38,011 bases of DNA from Phenylobacterium sp. (GCF_024508875.1 NZ_JANINU010000125.1:1-38011); one strand, 5' to 3'; counted from the stretch's first letter, positions 8,279 to 17,081 are shown. Notes: generated by a model not told the origin, from the letters alone. Made by a program: numbers and translations.

Positions 8279-8304
8279 ACAAGAACAAGAAAGGAAGGAT
8301 CGCC

Positions 8305-8799
8305 ATGGTCAGCCGCAGGGATGCGATCATCGCCGCAGGCGTCGCCGGAGCCGCAGCGGCCGCCGGCTCGCCGGCGCTGGGACAGGGGGTGGGCGCGCCG
8401 CCGGTGAAGCCCGAGCACGCGAAGTTCGCCGCCGAGATCGCCGCGGCCCAGGGCCGGCTGGACGCCTTCATGCGGGCCTTCAACGCGCGCGACCTGAAGG
8501 CTTTCGAGGACACCTTCAACTTCCCGCACGTCCGGTTCGCCTCGAACCAGGTGACCATCATCAATCCCGGCTACCACAAGCCCGAGATGTTCGAGCGTGG
8601 CGCCCTGGCCGATTGGGACCACTCGGCGTGGGAGCGCCGCAACGTGATCCACGCCGGCGCCGACAAGGTGCACATCGACACGCGCTTCACCCGCTACCGC
8701 AAGGACGGCTCGGTGATCGGCGGCTTCGACAGCATCTACATCGTCACCCGCCTCGACGGCCGCTGGGGCATCCAGGGCCGTTCCAGCTTCGCGCCCTAA
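8305..8799 (+). CDS. Secreted NTF2-like (SnoaL-type) protein
   Basis: The 164-residue protein starts at an ATG with AAGGAAGGA upstream. It begins with a twin-arginine-type signal (MVSRRDAIIAAGVAGAAAAA), so it is probably exported folded. The mature part has the NTF2-like cone layout: a first long helix (QGRLDAFMRAFNARDLKAFE), a strand-loop segment FNFPHVRFASNQVTI and C-terminal strands ending IVTRLDGRWGIQGRSSFAP, where the last two strands are typical of DUF4440/SnoaL-like proteins. Such proteins may be enzymes or ligand-binding modules. No catalytic residues can be assigned. It lies downstream of tetR on the same strand and converges with a NIPSNAP-like gene. The fold call is fairly confident; the function is unknown. 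Confidence 0.75.
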   Translation: MVSRRDAIIAAGVAGAAAAAGSPALGQGVGAPPVKPEHAKFAAEIAAAQGRLDAFMRAFNARDLKAFEDTFNFPHVRFASNQVTIINPGYHKPEMFERGALADWDHSAWERRNVIHAGADKVHIDTRFTRYRKDGSVIGGFDSIYIVTRLDGRWGIQGRSSFAP

Positions 8800-8811
8800 C
8801 CTCCCAATGGT

Positions 8812-8938
8812 CGTCATCCCCGGGCCTGTGCCGGGGATCCATAAGCGCCGACGGTGGAGAAGAGGCGCTGCGCCGCCGCTCGATCTGTCGACCCGCCGTC
8901 GGTGTCTCTGGATAGCCGGGACAAGCCCGGGCATGACG
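8812..8938. repeat. Palindromic intergenic repeat, copy A
   Basis: The left arm starts CGTCATCCCCGGGCC and ends GGGGATCCA. The right arm starts TGGATAGCCGGGACAAG and ends in CCCGGGCATGACGA. The two arms are roughly inverted copies of each other and each can form its own GC-rich hairpin. About 65 bp of unrelated sequence separates them. The element fills the gap between convergent genes (NTF2-like and NIPSNAP-like), starting 12 bp after one stop codon and ending 5 bp from the other. Copies B and C are at 18681-18746 and 20712-20812. It is probably one of the dispersed palindromic elements common in alphaproteobacteria and may act as a bidirectional terminator. Confidence 0.75.
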
Positions 8939-8943
8939 AGCAG

Positions 8944-9657
8944 CTAAGGGATCACCGTCAGCAGGGTGCTGGCGGCCCAGGTGTCGCGGGTCAGCTTCTG
9001 GCGGCGCATAAAGGCGGCCATGGCGTCGGTCGACGGATCGCGCGACGTCTCCCAGACGCCGTGGTCCTTGTAGCGGGTGACCAGCAACAGCCGAATGGCT
9101 CCTGCCGCCTTGTCGGCGGTCGTGCGCTCGGCGGCGAACAGACCGAAGATATTGGTGTCGAACCGGGCCTCGAAGTCGCGCCAGCCTTCGGCCGACAGCG
9201 CCACCACCTCGGCGAGGTCGTCGGCGCCGATGACGAACCAGCGGTGGACATAGATGCCGCCAGGCTTCGGCCGATCCCCGGAGGCCGGTCGCGCCGTCGC
9301 CTCCAACCGCTGACGTTCGACCTTGCCGACGCCGGCCAGCCTGCCGAGCGCCGCCACCTCGGCTTCACGACTCGTCGCCTCCGGCTTCCAGCCCACCAGC
9401 AGCGCCGCCTGCCGGGCATGCCAGCCCAGTTGCGGCGTGAAAAGGCCCAGCACCGCGCCGCCGGCGGCCGCGATGGCCGGCGCCCGCGCGCGCACGGCAT
9501 CGGCGTAGGCCTTGGCGGGCGGCGTTCCGGGCGGCGCATCCAGGTCCAGGAAGAGGTAGTCGTACATCCGCGCGCCTCCGGCCGCCCACGCCACGCCCGG
9601 CGCAGCGACCAACGCCCCCGCGCCGGCCAGCCAGCGCCTGCGATCCAGCCCTATCAT
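8944..9657 (-). CDS. Tat-exported NIPSNAP-like protein
   Basis: The 237-residue protein starts with a twin-arginine signal (LDRRRWLAGAGALVAAPGVAWA), predicting folded export. The mature part appears to contain two dimeric alpha/beta-barrel (ferredoxin-like) modules. The second one, near residues 140-180 (YVHRWFVIGADDLAEVVALS followed by W-R-D-F-E), has the NIPSNAP feel of a strand followed by a helix with a W-x-x-F segment. No catalytic motif is visible. NIPSNAP/EthD-type proteins act as small-molecule oxygenase-like or binding modules; the role here is unknown. It is divergent from the TonB-dependent receptor gene, so it may share regulation with that uptake and hydrolysis operon. A second Tat-NIPSNAP protein is encoded at 34815-35567. 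Confidence 0.65.
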   Translation of the reverse strand: MIGLDRRRWLAGAGALVAAPGVAWAAGGARMYDYLFLDLDAPPGTPPAKAYADAVRARAPAIAAAGGAVLGLFTPQLGWHARQAALLVGWKPEATSREAEVAALGRLAGVGKVERQRLEATARPASGDRPKPGGIYVHRWFVIGADDLAEVVALSAEGWRDFEARFDTNIFGLFAAERTTADKAAGAIRLLLVTRYKDHGVWETSRDPSTDAMAAFMRRQKLTRDTWAASTLLTVIP

Positions 9658-9710
9658 GCGGCCACTCTCGGGCGCGTCGCGCGCGCGTCAAGCGGACAGG
9701 GCGCTATGGC

Positions 9711-9732
9711 TCCAAGCCTTGCAGGCATTGGA
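9711..9732. promoter_or_regulatory. Imperfect dyad upstream of the TonB receptor gene
   Basis: In the 159-bp divergent region between the NIPSNAP-like gene and the receptor gene, TCCAAGCC (9711-9718) faces GGC-A-TTGGA (9724-9732) across TTGCA, with one bulged base. It is about 85 bp before the receptor start and 54 bp before the NIPSNAP-like start, a reasonable place for an operator. No matching regulator can be named. The rest of the gap shows only the GAGGGGGAAC ribosome site at about 9806-9815. Confidence 0.25.
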
Positions 9733-9816
9733 AATCGCGGGTCTCAGTCGCTAGCTTCTCGCCCGCTGTCACCGCGCAGTAACAGTTCAAGATCGACCGC
9801 GGGACGAGGGGGAACA

Positions 9817-12036
9817 ATGACCAAGCTTCAGGTCCTGAAAAGCGCTTCCATTGCCGCCATCTGCTGCGCCATGGCTGCGCCGGCCGCCGCCCAGACGGCG
9901 TCGGAGTCCGGCATCGAACTCGACGAAATCCTCGTCACCGCCCGTAAGCGCGAAGAAAGCCTGCGCGACATCCCGGCCGCTGGCACGGCGCTGGGCGCCG
10001 AGCAGATCCAGGCCATGGGCGGCATCGCCAACACCCAGTCGCTGCTGTCGAACGTGCCGGCGGTGAACTTCGCCAACACGTCCAACCCGGTGACGTCCGA
10101 GATCTCGATCCGCGGCTCGGGCACCAGCCGGGCGACCGCGGCCGACGCCGCGGTCGGCCTCTATCGCAACGGCGTCTACATCGGCGGCGGCTACGTCGGC
10201 GGGCGCACGTTCTCCAAGACCGACTTCTTCGACGTGCGCACCATCGAGGTGCTGCGCGGCGTGCAAGGCGCGCTCAACGGGCGCAACGCCGTCGGCGGCT
10301 CGATCAACGTGGTTTCGGCCCGTCCGACCGACAAGCAGGAAGGCTTCGTCGTCCTCGATGGCGGCAACAACGCCCGCTACGAGGGCCAGCTTGTCTGGAA
10401 CCAGCCGATCAACGAGAACTGGTCGGTGCGCCTCGGCGCCAACCTGATGAAGCAGAACAAGGGCTTCTTCTACAACCCGCTCCGCGACGAGTATTTCGAC
10501 CGTCAGGAAACCGAGGTCTATCGTGGCCAGGTGCGCTACGAGAACGGCCCGTTCAGCGCCAACCTGCTGGTCGAGCACGGCCGCGACCAGCTTCCCGGCC
10601 TGATGTACCAGTTGCTGATCCCGGCGGGCACGAACGCGATCTATCCGCGCGGCATCTTCCAGGACAAGTACGACATTTCCTGGAACCACCCGTCCTCGGC
10701 CAAGCAGCAGGTGAACTACGCCGAGCTGGTGCTTGAGTACGACCTGGGCTTCGGCACGGTGACCTCCACGAGCGCGCTGCGCGAGCGCCGCTCGCAGAAC
10801 GCCTATGACCGCGACGCCACCTCCGCGCCCTTCCTGGCGCAGGCGGCCGCCAACGGGCTGGTCGCCCCGGGCCAAGTGCAGGGCTCGCCCGACCTGGGCG
10901 GCTCGCAGAACGACTACGCCCGCGTGCTCTTCCAGGACGTCCACATCGTCGGCAAGGACATCGGCGCGCTGAGCTGGCTCGCCGGCTTCGAGTACTACGA
11001 CCTGAACGACAAGTACCAGAACACCCTGGCCGGCCCCCCCACTGCCGCCAACGGCCGCTCGTACGGCACCGTCGGCGTCAGCCGTCTCGACTTCGTGTCC
11101 TGGGCCGCCTACGGCTCGGTCGGCTACGACGTCACCGAGGCGTTCAACGTCACGGCGGAAGGCCGCTACACCAGCGACGACAAGGACCTGCTGTCGGACC
11201 GCCTCGACTTCGGCACGGGCCGTCCGTCGGGCACCGGCTTCAAGATCGACACCGGCCGCAAGACCGACAACTTCTCCTACAACGTCACGGGCTCGTACAA
11301 GGTCGCGGGCTGGCTGGCCTACGGCAAGATCGGCACCGCCTATCGCGCGGGCGGCTTCAACCTGGCCCTGGGCGATCCGCGCCAGCCGCGCGCCATCCCA
11401 GCCACCTTCGACGACGAGAAGGCGATGGCCTACGAGGTGGGCCTGAAGGGGACCATCGTTCCTCGCGTCTTCCTCAGCCTGTCCGCCTACCAGACCAACG
11501 TGAAGGACCTGCTGGTCCAGACCGACAACGGCTGCGCGGTGGGCTCCGCGGTCTGCCCCGTCCAGGCGACGCCCTTCGTCTACAACGCCGGCAAGGCCGA
11601 GCTTTGGGGCATCGAGGCCGAGCTGAACGCGGCGGCCGAGATCCTGGGCGGCACGGCCCGGCTCACTGTCGGCGGCTCGCGCCAGGGCGGCCACATCACG
11701 TCGGGCCCCGACAAGGGCAAGAAGGGGCCGCAGCGTCCCGACTGGACCGGCACCGTCAACCTCAACTACCGCCACGAGCTGCGCGACGACTACGTCGGCT
11801 TCTTCAACATCAAGGGCAACGGCCGCTGGGGCGGCGTGCAGGAGATCGCCCAGACCCCGAAGCTGGAGGACTACCAGATCTTCGACGTGCGGGCCGGCCT
11901 GCAGAAGAACGGCTGGGAGTTCGCGGTCTATTCGAACAACGTTGGCGACGAGGCCTACATCGTGTTCAACGCCGCCACGACCCGGCGCTGGAACATGCCG
12001 CGCACCTACGGCGCCCAGCTTCGCTATAGCTGGTGA
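9817..12036 (+). CDS. TonB-dependent outer-membrane receptor
   Basis: The 739-residue protein starts at the ATG after GAGGGGGAACA; the longer open frame upstream is not coding. A signal peptide ends at AAPAAAQ (about residue 27). A TonB box-like stretch, DEILVTARKREESLRD (about 36-51), is followed by a plug domain with LLSNVPAVNF, ISIRGSG and IEVLRGVQGALNGRNAVGGSINVVS (about 146-170, the canonical plug end). The remainder is a 22-strand beta-barrel ending in RTYGAQLRYSW, with the terminal aromatic residue needed for outer-membrane insertion. It imports an unknown ligand, energised by TonB-ExbBD. The following alpha/beta hydrolase starts 4 bp downstream and the M28-like gene 9 bp after that, so the three form an operon. 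The ligand may therefore be an ester- or amide-containing compound; this is inference. Confidence 0.96.
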   Translation: MTKLQVLKSASIAAICCAMAAPAAAQTASESGIELDEILVTARKREESLRDIPAAGTALGAEQIQAMGGIANTQSLLSNVPAVNFANTSNPVTSEISIRGSGTSRATAADAAVGLYRNGVYIGGGYVGGRTFSKTDFFDVRTIEVLRGVQGALNGRNAVGGSINVVSARPTDKQEGFVVLDGGNNARYEGQLVWNQPINENWSVRLGANLMKQNKGFFYNPLRDEYFDRQETEVYRGQVRYENGPFSANLLVEHGRDQLPGLMYQLLIPAGTNAIYPRGIFQDKYDISWNHPSSAKQQVNYAELVLEYDLGFGTVTSTSALRERRSQNAYDRDATSAPFLAQAAANGLVAPGQVQGSPDLGGSQNDYARVLFQDVHIVGKDIGALSWLAGFEYYDLNDKYQNTLAGPPTAANGRSYGTVGVSRLDFVSWAAYGSVGYDVTEAFNVTAEGRYTSDDKDLLSDRLDFGTGRPSGTGFKIDTGRKTDNFSYNVTGSYKVAGWLAYGKIGTAYRAGGFNLALGDPRQPRAIPATFDDEKAMAYEVGLKGTIVPRVFLSLSAYQTNVKDLLVQTDNGCAVGSAVCPVQATPFVYNAGKAELWGIEAELNAAAEILGGTARLTVGGSRQGGHITSGPDKGKKGPQRPDWTGTVNLNYRHELRDDYVGFFNIKGNGRWGGVQEIAQTPKLEDYQIFDVRAGLQKNGWEFAVYSNNVGDEAYIVFNAATTRRWNMPRTYGAQLRYSW

Positions 12037-12040
12037 TCCG

Positions 12041-13093
12041 ATGACCCGGCGCCTCGCGACCTCCCTCGTCCTGGCGGCGCTGGCCGCCGCGGTCCCGGCC
12101 GCCGCGCCGCAGGTGGCGGTCGCCCAGCAGGCGGCCGCAGCGGCCCCCTCCGCCACCGTGGACATCGTCTACGGCGAGTGGACGGATCCGGCGCGCGGCG
12201 GGCGCGTGGTGCCCTTCAAGGCCTACGTGCCGAAGGCTCCGGGGCGCTATCCTCTGGTGGTGCACAGCCACGGCCTGGGCGGCAGCCGCGAGGCGTCGGT
12301 CTACATCCTGCAGGCGGTGGCCGACGCGGGGTTCGTCGTGGTCTGTCTCCAGCACGCGGGCTCCGACACCGGCATCCTCGCCGGGCGCGGCCGTCCCGCC
12401 ACGCTGGAGGGTGTCGTCTCCGCCGGTGGCGTGGCGATCAACCAGCAGGTGGCCCAGGCGCGCTACGGCGACCTGCCGTTCGCCCTCGACCAGATCGGCA
12501 AGGATCCCCGCCTGGCCGATCGCGTGGACATGGGTCGCATCGGCATGTCCGGCCACTCCTACGGCGCGCTCTCCACCCTGGTCGCGGTGGGCCAGCGCGT
12601 GCTGGGCGCCAGCCCGCCGACGAAGTTCGCCGAGCCCCGGATCAAGGCCGCCATCGCCTACAGTCCGAACAAGCCGCGGGGCGACGATCCCAAGGCCGCT
12701 TTCGCCGCGGTGAAGACGCCGATGCTGCACTTCACCGGTACGGCCGACGTCACGCCCTTCGACCTGGAGAAGACGCCGTTCGAACGGACGACGCCCTACC
12801 AGGCGATCGATGGCGCGGACCAGTTCCTGATCGTGCTGGACGGCGCCGACCACGGCCTGTTCGGCGGCCGGCGGGGTACGGGCGGCGCGCTGAAGCCCAC
12901 CGACCCGCCGCAGATGGAGATCGTCAAGGCCGAGACCATCCGGTTCTGGCGCGCCTACCTGAAGGACGACAAGGCGGCCGCCAAGGCGCTCTGCGACCTG
13001 CCCGCGCGCATCAAGGGCGCCGGCGACGGCTATGAGAAGGCGAAGCGCTGCGGAGCGCCTACGCCCATCGCGCCGGTCGATGGTCTCCGCTAG
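12041..13093 (+). CDS. Exported alpha/beta hydrolase (serine esterase/lipase-like)
   Basis: The 350-residue protein starts 4 bp after the receptor stop codon and begins with a signal peptide (about residues 1-29). The oxyanion-hole segment VVHSHGLGGSRE is at about 73-84. The nucleophile elbow MSGHSYGA contains S173 in a G-H-S-Y-G motif. The acid and histidine of the triad are probably in HFTGTADVTPF and DGADHGLFGG (about 228-237 and 267-276). The architecture resembles dienelactone-hydrolase and platelet-activating-factor-acetylhydrolase-type esterases. Cleavage of a carboxylic ester in the periplasm is likely. Its tight coupling to the TonB receptor suggests it processes the imported ligand. 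The substrate is unknown. Confidence 0.88.
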   Translation: MTRRLATSLVLAALAAAVPAAAPQVAVAQQAAAAAPSATVDIVYGEWTDPARGGRVVPFKAYVPKAPGRYPLVVHSHGLGGSREASVYILQAVADAGFVVVCLQHAGSDTGILAGRGRPATLEGVVSAGGVAINQQVAQARYGDLPFALDQIGKDPRLADRVDMGRIGMSGHSYGALSTLVAVGQRVLGASPPTKFAEPRIKAAIAYSPNKPRGDDPKAAFAAVKTPMLHFTGTADVTPFDLEKTPFERTTPYQAIDGADQFLIVLDGADHGLFGGRRGTGGALKPTDPPQMEIVKAETIRFWRAYLKDDKAAAKALCDLPARIKGAGDGYEKAKRCGAPTPIAPVDGLR

Positions 13094-13102
13094 CCTGCCA
13101 CG

Positions 13103-14395
13103 ATGGACTCGACCGCCCCGCTCTCTGCCTCCCGTCGCGCGATCCTCGGCGCCGGCGCGACCCTCATCGCCGCCGCGCCCGCCGCCGCGGCGCTTCCCAA
13201 GGCCGGTTCAGAGGGCGAGGCCATGCGCGTGCTCGAACGCTACGCCGGCTTCGGCGACAAGGCTTCGGGCGGGCCGGGCGATATCGCCTGCGGCGAGTGG
13301 ATCGAGGGCGAGCTGAAGGCCCTGGGCTACGCGTGCGAGCGCCAGCCGTTCGACGTGCCGGCGTACGAGGGCGAGGCTCCGACGCTAGCGATCGAGGGGT
13401 CCCGAGCGACGCTGATCCCGCAGGCGATCGTCGCGCCCACGCCGGGGATCACCGGCCGCCTGTTCGCGCCGAACCGCGGGCAGGGGGAGATCGCCCTGAT
13501 CGTCCTGCCGCACGCCCGCTGGTCCACCGCCAAGGGCGAGGTCGAGAAGCGGGTGAAGGCCGCCGCCGCGGCCGGAGCCAAGGCTGCCGTCATCGTCACC
13601 ACCGGGCCCACGGGCGAAGCGCTGGCGCTCAACACGCCGGTGGACAAGCCGCTGTTCGACATACCTGCCGCCGTCCTGGCGCCCCGGGACTCCGACTCCT
13701 TCGTCGAGGCGGCGTTCCGCGGCGCCACTGCGACGTTCGCCATGCCGGGCCGCTCGTTCCGCCGTCCCGCCTTCAACGTCACCGCCACGCTCAAGCGCGG
13801 CGCCGGCAAATGGCTGGTGATCTCCACGCCGCGCTCCGGGTGGTTCGGCTGCGCGGGCGAACGCGGCTCGGGCCTGGCCGCCTGGCTGCAGCTCGTGGCC
13901 TGGGCCGCCAAGGCGAAGCTTCCGGTCAACCTTGCCCTCGTCGCCACCAGCGGCCACGAATACGAGTACGCGGGCGGCGAGCACTTCATCGAGCACATGG
14001 CGCCGAAGCCGGCCGAGACCGCGCTCTGGACCCACCTCGGGGCCAACGTGGCCGCCCGCGACTGGCATGAGCGAGGCCCGAACCTCTCGCCCCTGCCCAG
14101 CGCCGATCCGCAGCGCTTCCTGCTCGCCAGCGCCCCGCTAGTGGACGCCTGCAAGGCCGCCTTCGCCGGCCAGCCGGGCCTGGAGCAGACCTATCCCGTC
14201 GATCCGAAGCAGACCGCCGGCGAACTCGCCAGCATCGTCAAGGCGGGCTACGACCCGGTCATGGGCATCTTCGGGACGCACCGGTTCCATCACGCGCGGA
14301 CCGACGACCTGCGGTGCGTCTCCCCGGCGCTCGTGCCGCCAGTGGCGGACGCCTTCGCCCAGGTGATCCGCGGCGCGCTGACGAAGGTCGCCTAA
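13103..14395 (+). CDS. Tat-exported M28-peptidase-like protein with PA domain and altered metal site
   Basis: The 430-residue protein starts with a twin-arginine signal (SASRRAILGAGATLIAAAPA). An N-terminal M28-type segment (W-I-E-G-E-L-K-A-L-G-Y, about 66-76) is followed by a protease-associated insert (about 100-225) and the rest of the M28-type fold. The usual zinc ligands are largely replaced. The family's H-x-D is TPRSGWF (242-248), the A-x-D-N-x-S-G segment is GERGSG (252-257), the Glu-Glu pair is SGHEYEYAG (283-291, with His for the first Glu), and the conserved Asp position reads THLGANVA (310-317). Only the last segment, HRFHHARTDD (393-402), looks family-like. It may be inactive, bind metal differently or have a new activity. 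It is third in the TonB-receptor operon. Confidence 0.75.
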   Translation: MDSTAPLSASRRAILGAGATLIAAAPAAAALPKAGSEGEAMRVLERYAGFGDKASGGPGDIACGEWIEGELKALGYACERQPFDVPAYEGEAPTLAIEGSRATLIPQAIVAPTPGITGRLFAPNRGQGEIALIVLPHARWSTAKGEVEKRVKAAAAAGAKAAVIVTTGPTGEALALNTPVDKPLFDIPAAVLAPRDSDSFVEAAFRGATATFAMPGRSFRRPAFNVTATLKRGAGKWLVISTPRSGWFGCAGERGSGLAAWLQLVAWAAKAKLPVNLALVATSGHEYEYAGGEHFIEHMAPKPAETALWTHLGANVAARDWHERGPNLSPLPSADPQRFLLASAPLVDACKAAFAGQPGLEQTYPVDPKQTAGELASIVKAGYDPVMGIFGTHRFHHARTDDLRCVSPALVPPVADAFAQVIRGALTKVA

Positions 14396-14413
14396 AGCGC
14401 CTACATTGGCGGG

Positions 14414-15223
14414 ATGACCCAGACCGATTTGCCGCATCCGGCCAGCGCCCAGACCTCGTCGCCCACCTACCGTCTCGCCTCCACCGACCGCGATTTCATC
14501 CTCGGCCCCTCGATGCGCGGGGTGCGCTTCCTGCTGGAGTTCGCGAAGGTGGACGAGGCGCTCCGCAACTGGAGCGTCCACTCGACCATCGTCGTCTTCG
14601 GCTCGGCCCGCATCCGCGAGGACGGCCCCGACCCGCACCCGCGCTGGTACAACGCCGCCCGCGAGTTCGGCGCGATCGCGTCAAAGCGCGGCGGCGCCCA
14701 CCTGTCGGCCAAGGGCGAGCGCTACAACGTCATCTGCACGGGCGGCGGGCCGGGCGTCATGGAGGCGGCCAACCGCGGCGCCGCCGACGCCGGCGCGCCG
14801 TCCATCGGCCTCAACATCACCCTGCCGCACGAGCAGTTCCCGAACGCCTATTCCACGCCCGAGCTCACCTTCCGCTTCCACTACTTCGCGATGCGCAAGA
14901 TGCACCTGGCCATGAGGGCCAGCGCGCTGGTCGTGTTCCCGGGCGGCTTCGGCACCCTGGACGAGCTGTTCGAGATCCTGACCTTGCGCCAGACCGACAA
15001 GTCGCCGGCCCTGCCGATCGTCCTGTTCGACGAGGCCTACTGGCGCTCGATCGTCAACTTCGACGCCCTGGTCGCGGCCGGGATGGTCAACAAGGCCGAC
15101 CTCGACCTCTTCCGCTTCGCCGAGACGCCCGAGGCCGTCTGGGAATGCCTGCTCGCGGGCGGCCTGCGTCCCTATCAGGACATTCCCGAGCCGCCGCCCG
15201 CCGACGCGCACGACGTCGCCTAG
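14414..15223 (+). CDS. LOG-family (PpnN-like) nucleotide phosphoribohydrolase
   Basis: The 269-residue protein has a Rossmann-like domain with both hallmarks of the LOG ('lysine decarboxylase-like') family: GGGPGVMEA at 110-118 and PGGFGTLDE at 176-184, the latter holding the catalytic Glu and phosphate-binding turn. Family members cleave the N-glycosidic bond of nucleoside 5'-monophosphates, giving a free base and ribose 5-phosphate; plant-type enzymes act on cytokinin nucleotides and E. coli PpnN on general nucleotides. The protein is longer than the 190-residue plant-type LOG by an N-terminal extension of about 50 residues. It lies 64 bp upstream of rutA on the same strand, so it may supply free uracil or other bases to the Rut pathway. 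Specificity cannot be read from sequence. Confidence 0.85.
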   Translation: MTQTDLPHPASAQTSSPTYRLASTDRDFILGPSMRGVRFLLEFAKVDEALRNWSVHSTIVVFGSARIREDGPDPHPRWYNAAREFGAIASKRGGAHLSAKGERYNVICTGGGPGVMEAANRGAADAGAPSIGLNITLPHEQFPNAYSTPELTFRFHYFAMRKMHLAMRASALVVFPGGFGTLDELFEILTLRQTDKSPALPIVLFDEAYWRSIVNFDALVAAGMVNKADLDLFRFAETPEAVWECLLAGGLRPYQDIPEPPPADAHDVA

Positions 15224-15258
15224 ACGCAGCTTGCGCCGCGCTCCGTCGCGGCGCCAAC

Positions 15259-15272
15259 TGCACGGCCGTGCA
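15259..15272. promoter_or_regulatory. Perfect 14-bp palindrome upstream of rutA
   Basis: TGCACGGCCGTGCA is a perfect dyad ending 15 bp before the rutA ATG, just ahead of its AAGGGGGCGGGG ribosome site. It is the only conspicuous structure in the 64-bp gap between the LOG-family gene and rutA. It could be an operator controlling the rut genes or an RNA hairpin near the ribosome site. It is unlike the TGACCA-type RutR site of E. coli as I recall it, so a different regulator would be involved. Confidence 0.45.
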
Positions 15273-15287
15273 AAGGGGGCGGGGCTC

Positions 15288-16364
15288 ATGGACATCGGCG
15301 TCTTCATTCCGATCGGCAACAACGGCTGGCTCATCTCGGAGACCGCGCCGCAGTACATGCCGAGCTTCGAGCTCAACAAGCAGATCGTGCAGAAGGCCGA
15401 GCGCTACGGCTTCGACTTCGCCCTCTCGATGATCAAGCTGCGCGGCTTCGGCGGGAAGACCGAGTTCTGGGAGCACAATCTCGAGAGCTTCACCCTGATG
15501 GCGGGGCTGGCGGCGGTGACCTCGAAGATCAACGTCTTCGCCACGGCGGCCACCCTGACCCTGCCGCCGGCGATCGTCGCGCGGATGGCGTCGACCATCG
15601 ATTCCATCGCGCCGGGCCGCTTCGGCATCAACCTGGTCACCGGCTGGCAGAAGGCCGAGTACGACCAGATGGGCCTGTGGCCGGGCGAGGGCCACTACGC
15701 CAACCGCTACGACTATCTCGCCGAGTACGCGACGGTGCTGAAAGGGCTGATGGAGACCGGGGTCTCGGACTTCAAGGGCCAGTACTTCCAGATGAACGAC
15801 TGCCGCGTCAGTCCCAGGCCGACGCCCGGCGTGAAGATCATCTGTGCGGGCTCGTCCGACGAAGGGCTGGCCTTCACCGCGAAGTACGCCGACTACTCGT
15901 TCGCCCTCGGCAAGGGGACGAACACACCCACCGCCTTCGCCTCGGTGAACCAGCGGCTGGAGGCGGCCAAGGCCGAGACCGGGCGCGACGTCGCCGCCTA
16001 TATCCTGTTCATGATCATCGCCGACGAGAGCGACGAGGGCGCGCTTGCAAAGTGGGAGCTCTACCGCAACGGCGCCGACCAGGAGGCGCTGAAGTGGCTC
16101 ACGAACCAGGCTGCGCCGAACGCACAGGGCGGCACCAGCAACACCAACACCACCCAGCTCGCGGCGCCGGAGTCCGCCGTGAACCTCAACATGGGCACGT
16201 TGGTGGGCTCGTATGAGCGCGTCGCCCAGATGTTGGACGAGGTGGCCGAGGTGCCCGGCACCGCGGGCGTGCTCCTGGTGTTCGACGACTTCGTGCAGGG
16301 CGTCGAAGACTTCGGCGCGAGGATTCAGCCCAAGATGAAGTCGAGGCAGCATGTCGGCGCCTAG
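15288..16364 (+). CDS. rutA: Pyrimidine monooxygenase RutA
   Basis: This 358-residue flavin-dependent monooxygenase of the luciferase-like superfamily opens the uracil ring between N3 and C4, giving ureidoacrylate. Long segments match E. coli RutA almost word for word from memory: [60 protein letters not shown] and [15 protein letters not shown]. The ATG at 15288 follows a purine-rich ribosome site and gives the family start. Reduced flavin must come from a reductase (RutF in E. coli), which is not visible in the window. The end overlaps rutB by 14 bp, so translation of the two is coupled. A palindrome at 15259-15272 may regulate it. The identification is secure. Confidence 0.97.
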   Translation: MDIGVFIPIGNNGWLISETAPQYMPSFELNKQIVQKAERYGFDFALSMIKLRGFGGKTEFWEHNLESFTLMAGLAAVTSKINVFATAATLTLPPAIVARMASTIDSIAPGRFGINLVTGWQKAEYDQMGLWPGEGHYANRYDYLAEYATVLKGLMETGVSDFKGQYFQMNDCRVSPRPTPGVKIICAGSSDEGLAFTAKYADYSFALGKGTNTPTAFASVNQRLEAAKAETGRDVAAYILFMIIADESDEGALAKWELYRNGADQEALKWLTNQAAPNAQGGTSNTNTTQLAAPESAVNLNMGTLVGSYERVAQMLDEVAEVPGTAGVLLVFDDFVQGVEDFGARIQPKMKSRQHVGA

Positions 16365-17070
16365 GCCCACCGTCCCCATCGAGGGCGCGGTCACCCTGCC
16401 GGCCCGGCCCGAGAACCTGCCGATCGACCCCAAGGCCACGGCCCTGATCGTCGTGGACATGCAGAACGCCTACGCCTCGCCCGGCGGCTACCTCGACATC
16501 GCCGGCTTCGACATCGGCGGCGCCGCGGGCGTCATCGAGAAGATCGCCCTTCTGGTCGAGACGGCGCGGAAATCGGGCGTGCAGGTGGTTTTCTTCCAGA
16601 ACGGCTGGGACCCCGACTACGCGGAGGCCGGCGGCGAGGGCTCGCCCAACTGGTGGAAGTCCAACGCTCTCAAGACCATGCGCGAAAAGCCTGAACTCTC
16701 TGGCACGCTGCTCGCCAAAGGGACCTGGGACTACGCCCTGGTCGACCGGCTTCAGCCCCGGAAGGGTGACATCGTTATCGAGAAGCCCCGCTACTCGGCT
16801 TTCTATAACACCGCGCTCGACTCCATGCTGCGGGCCCGGGGCATCCGCAACCTCGCCTTCTGCGGCATCGCCACCAATGTCTGCGTCGAGAGCACCCTGC
16901 GCGACGGCTATCACCGCGAGTACTTCGGCGTGCTGATCGAAGACGCCACCCATCAGGCTGGGCCGCCTTTCCTGCAGGAGGCCACGGTCTACAACGTCGA
17001 GAGGTTCTTCGGCTGGGTCTCGAACACCGCCGACTTCTGCGGCGCCGTCGGCCAGGCGCCGCAAGACTGA
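16351..17070 (+). CDS. rutB: Ureidoacrylate amidohydrolase RutB
   Basis: A 239-residue cysteine hydrolase of the isochorismatase fold that converts ureidoacrylate to aminoacrylate, carbon dioxide and ammonia. The catalytic triad is visible: D36 in [16 protein letters not shown]145 in [13 protein letters not shown] and C178 in [17 protein letters not shown], with the cis-peptide G-I-A-T-N just before the cysteine. Length is close to the 230 residues of E. coli RutB. It begins inside the end of rutA (14-bp overlap) and is followed by rutC after 11 bp with AAGGAAGAGA between, so it is part of a rutABC operon. No unusual substitutions were noticed. Confidence 0.96.
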   Translation: MSAPRPTVPIEGAVTLPARPENLPIDPKATALIVVDMQNAYASPGGYLDIAGFDIGGAAGVIEKIALLVETARKSGVQVVFFQNGWDPDYAEAGGEGSPNWWKSNALKTMREKPELSGTLLAKGTWDYALVDRLQPRKGDIVIEKPRYSAFYNTALDSMLRARGIRNLAFCGIATNVCVESTLRDGYHREYFGVLIEDATHQAGPPFLQEATVYNVERFFGWVSNTADFCGAVGQAPQD

Positions 17071-17081
17071 AAGGAAGAGAC

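Noticed and set aside
8854..9816. 321-codon N-terminal extension of the TonB receptor
   Set aside because: The upstream part lies antisense to the NIPSNAP-like gene and in a palindromic repeat, while the ATG at 9817 has a ribosome site and a proper signal peptide.
9787..12165. 792-codon open frame antisense to the TonB receptor gene
   Set aside because: It has no family motifs and low-complexity Ala/Val/Arg composition, and the opposite strand holds an intact receptor with signal peptide and terminal aromatic residue.
15288..16364. Generic alkanesulfonate (SsuD-type) monooxygenase in place of RutA
   Set aside because: The [21 protein letters not shown] and MNDCRVSP segments are specific to RutA, and rutB and rutC follow.
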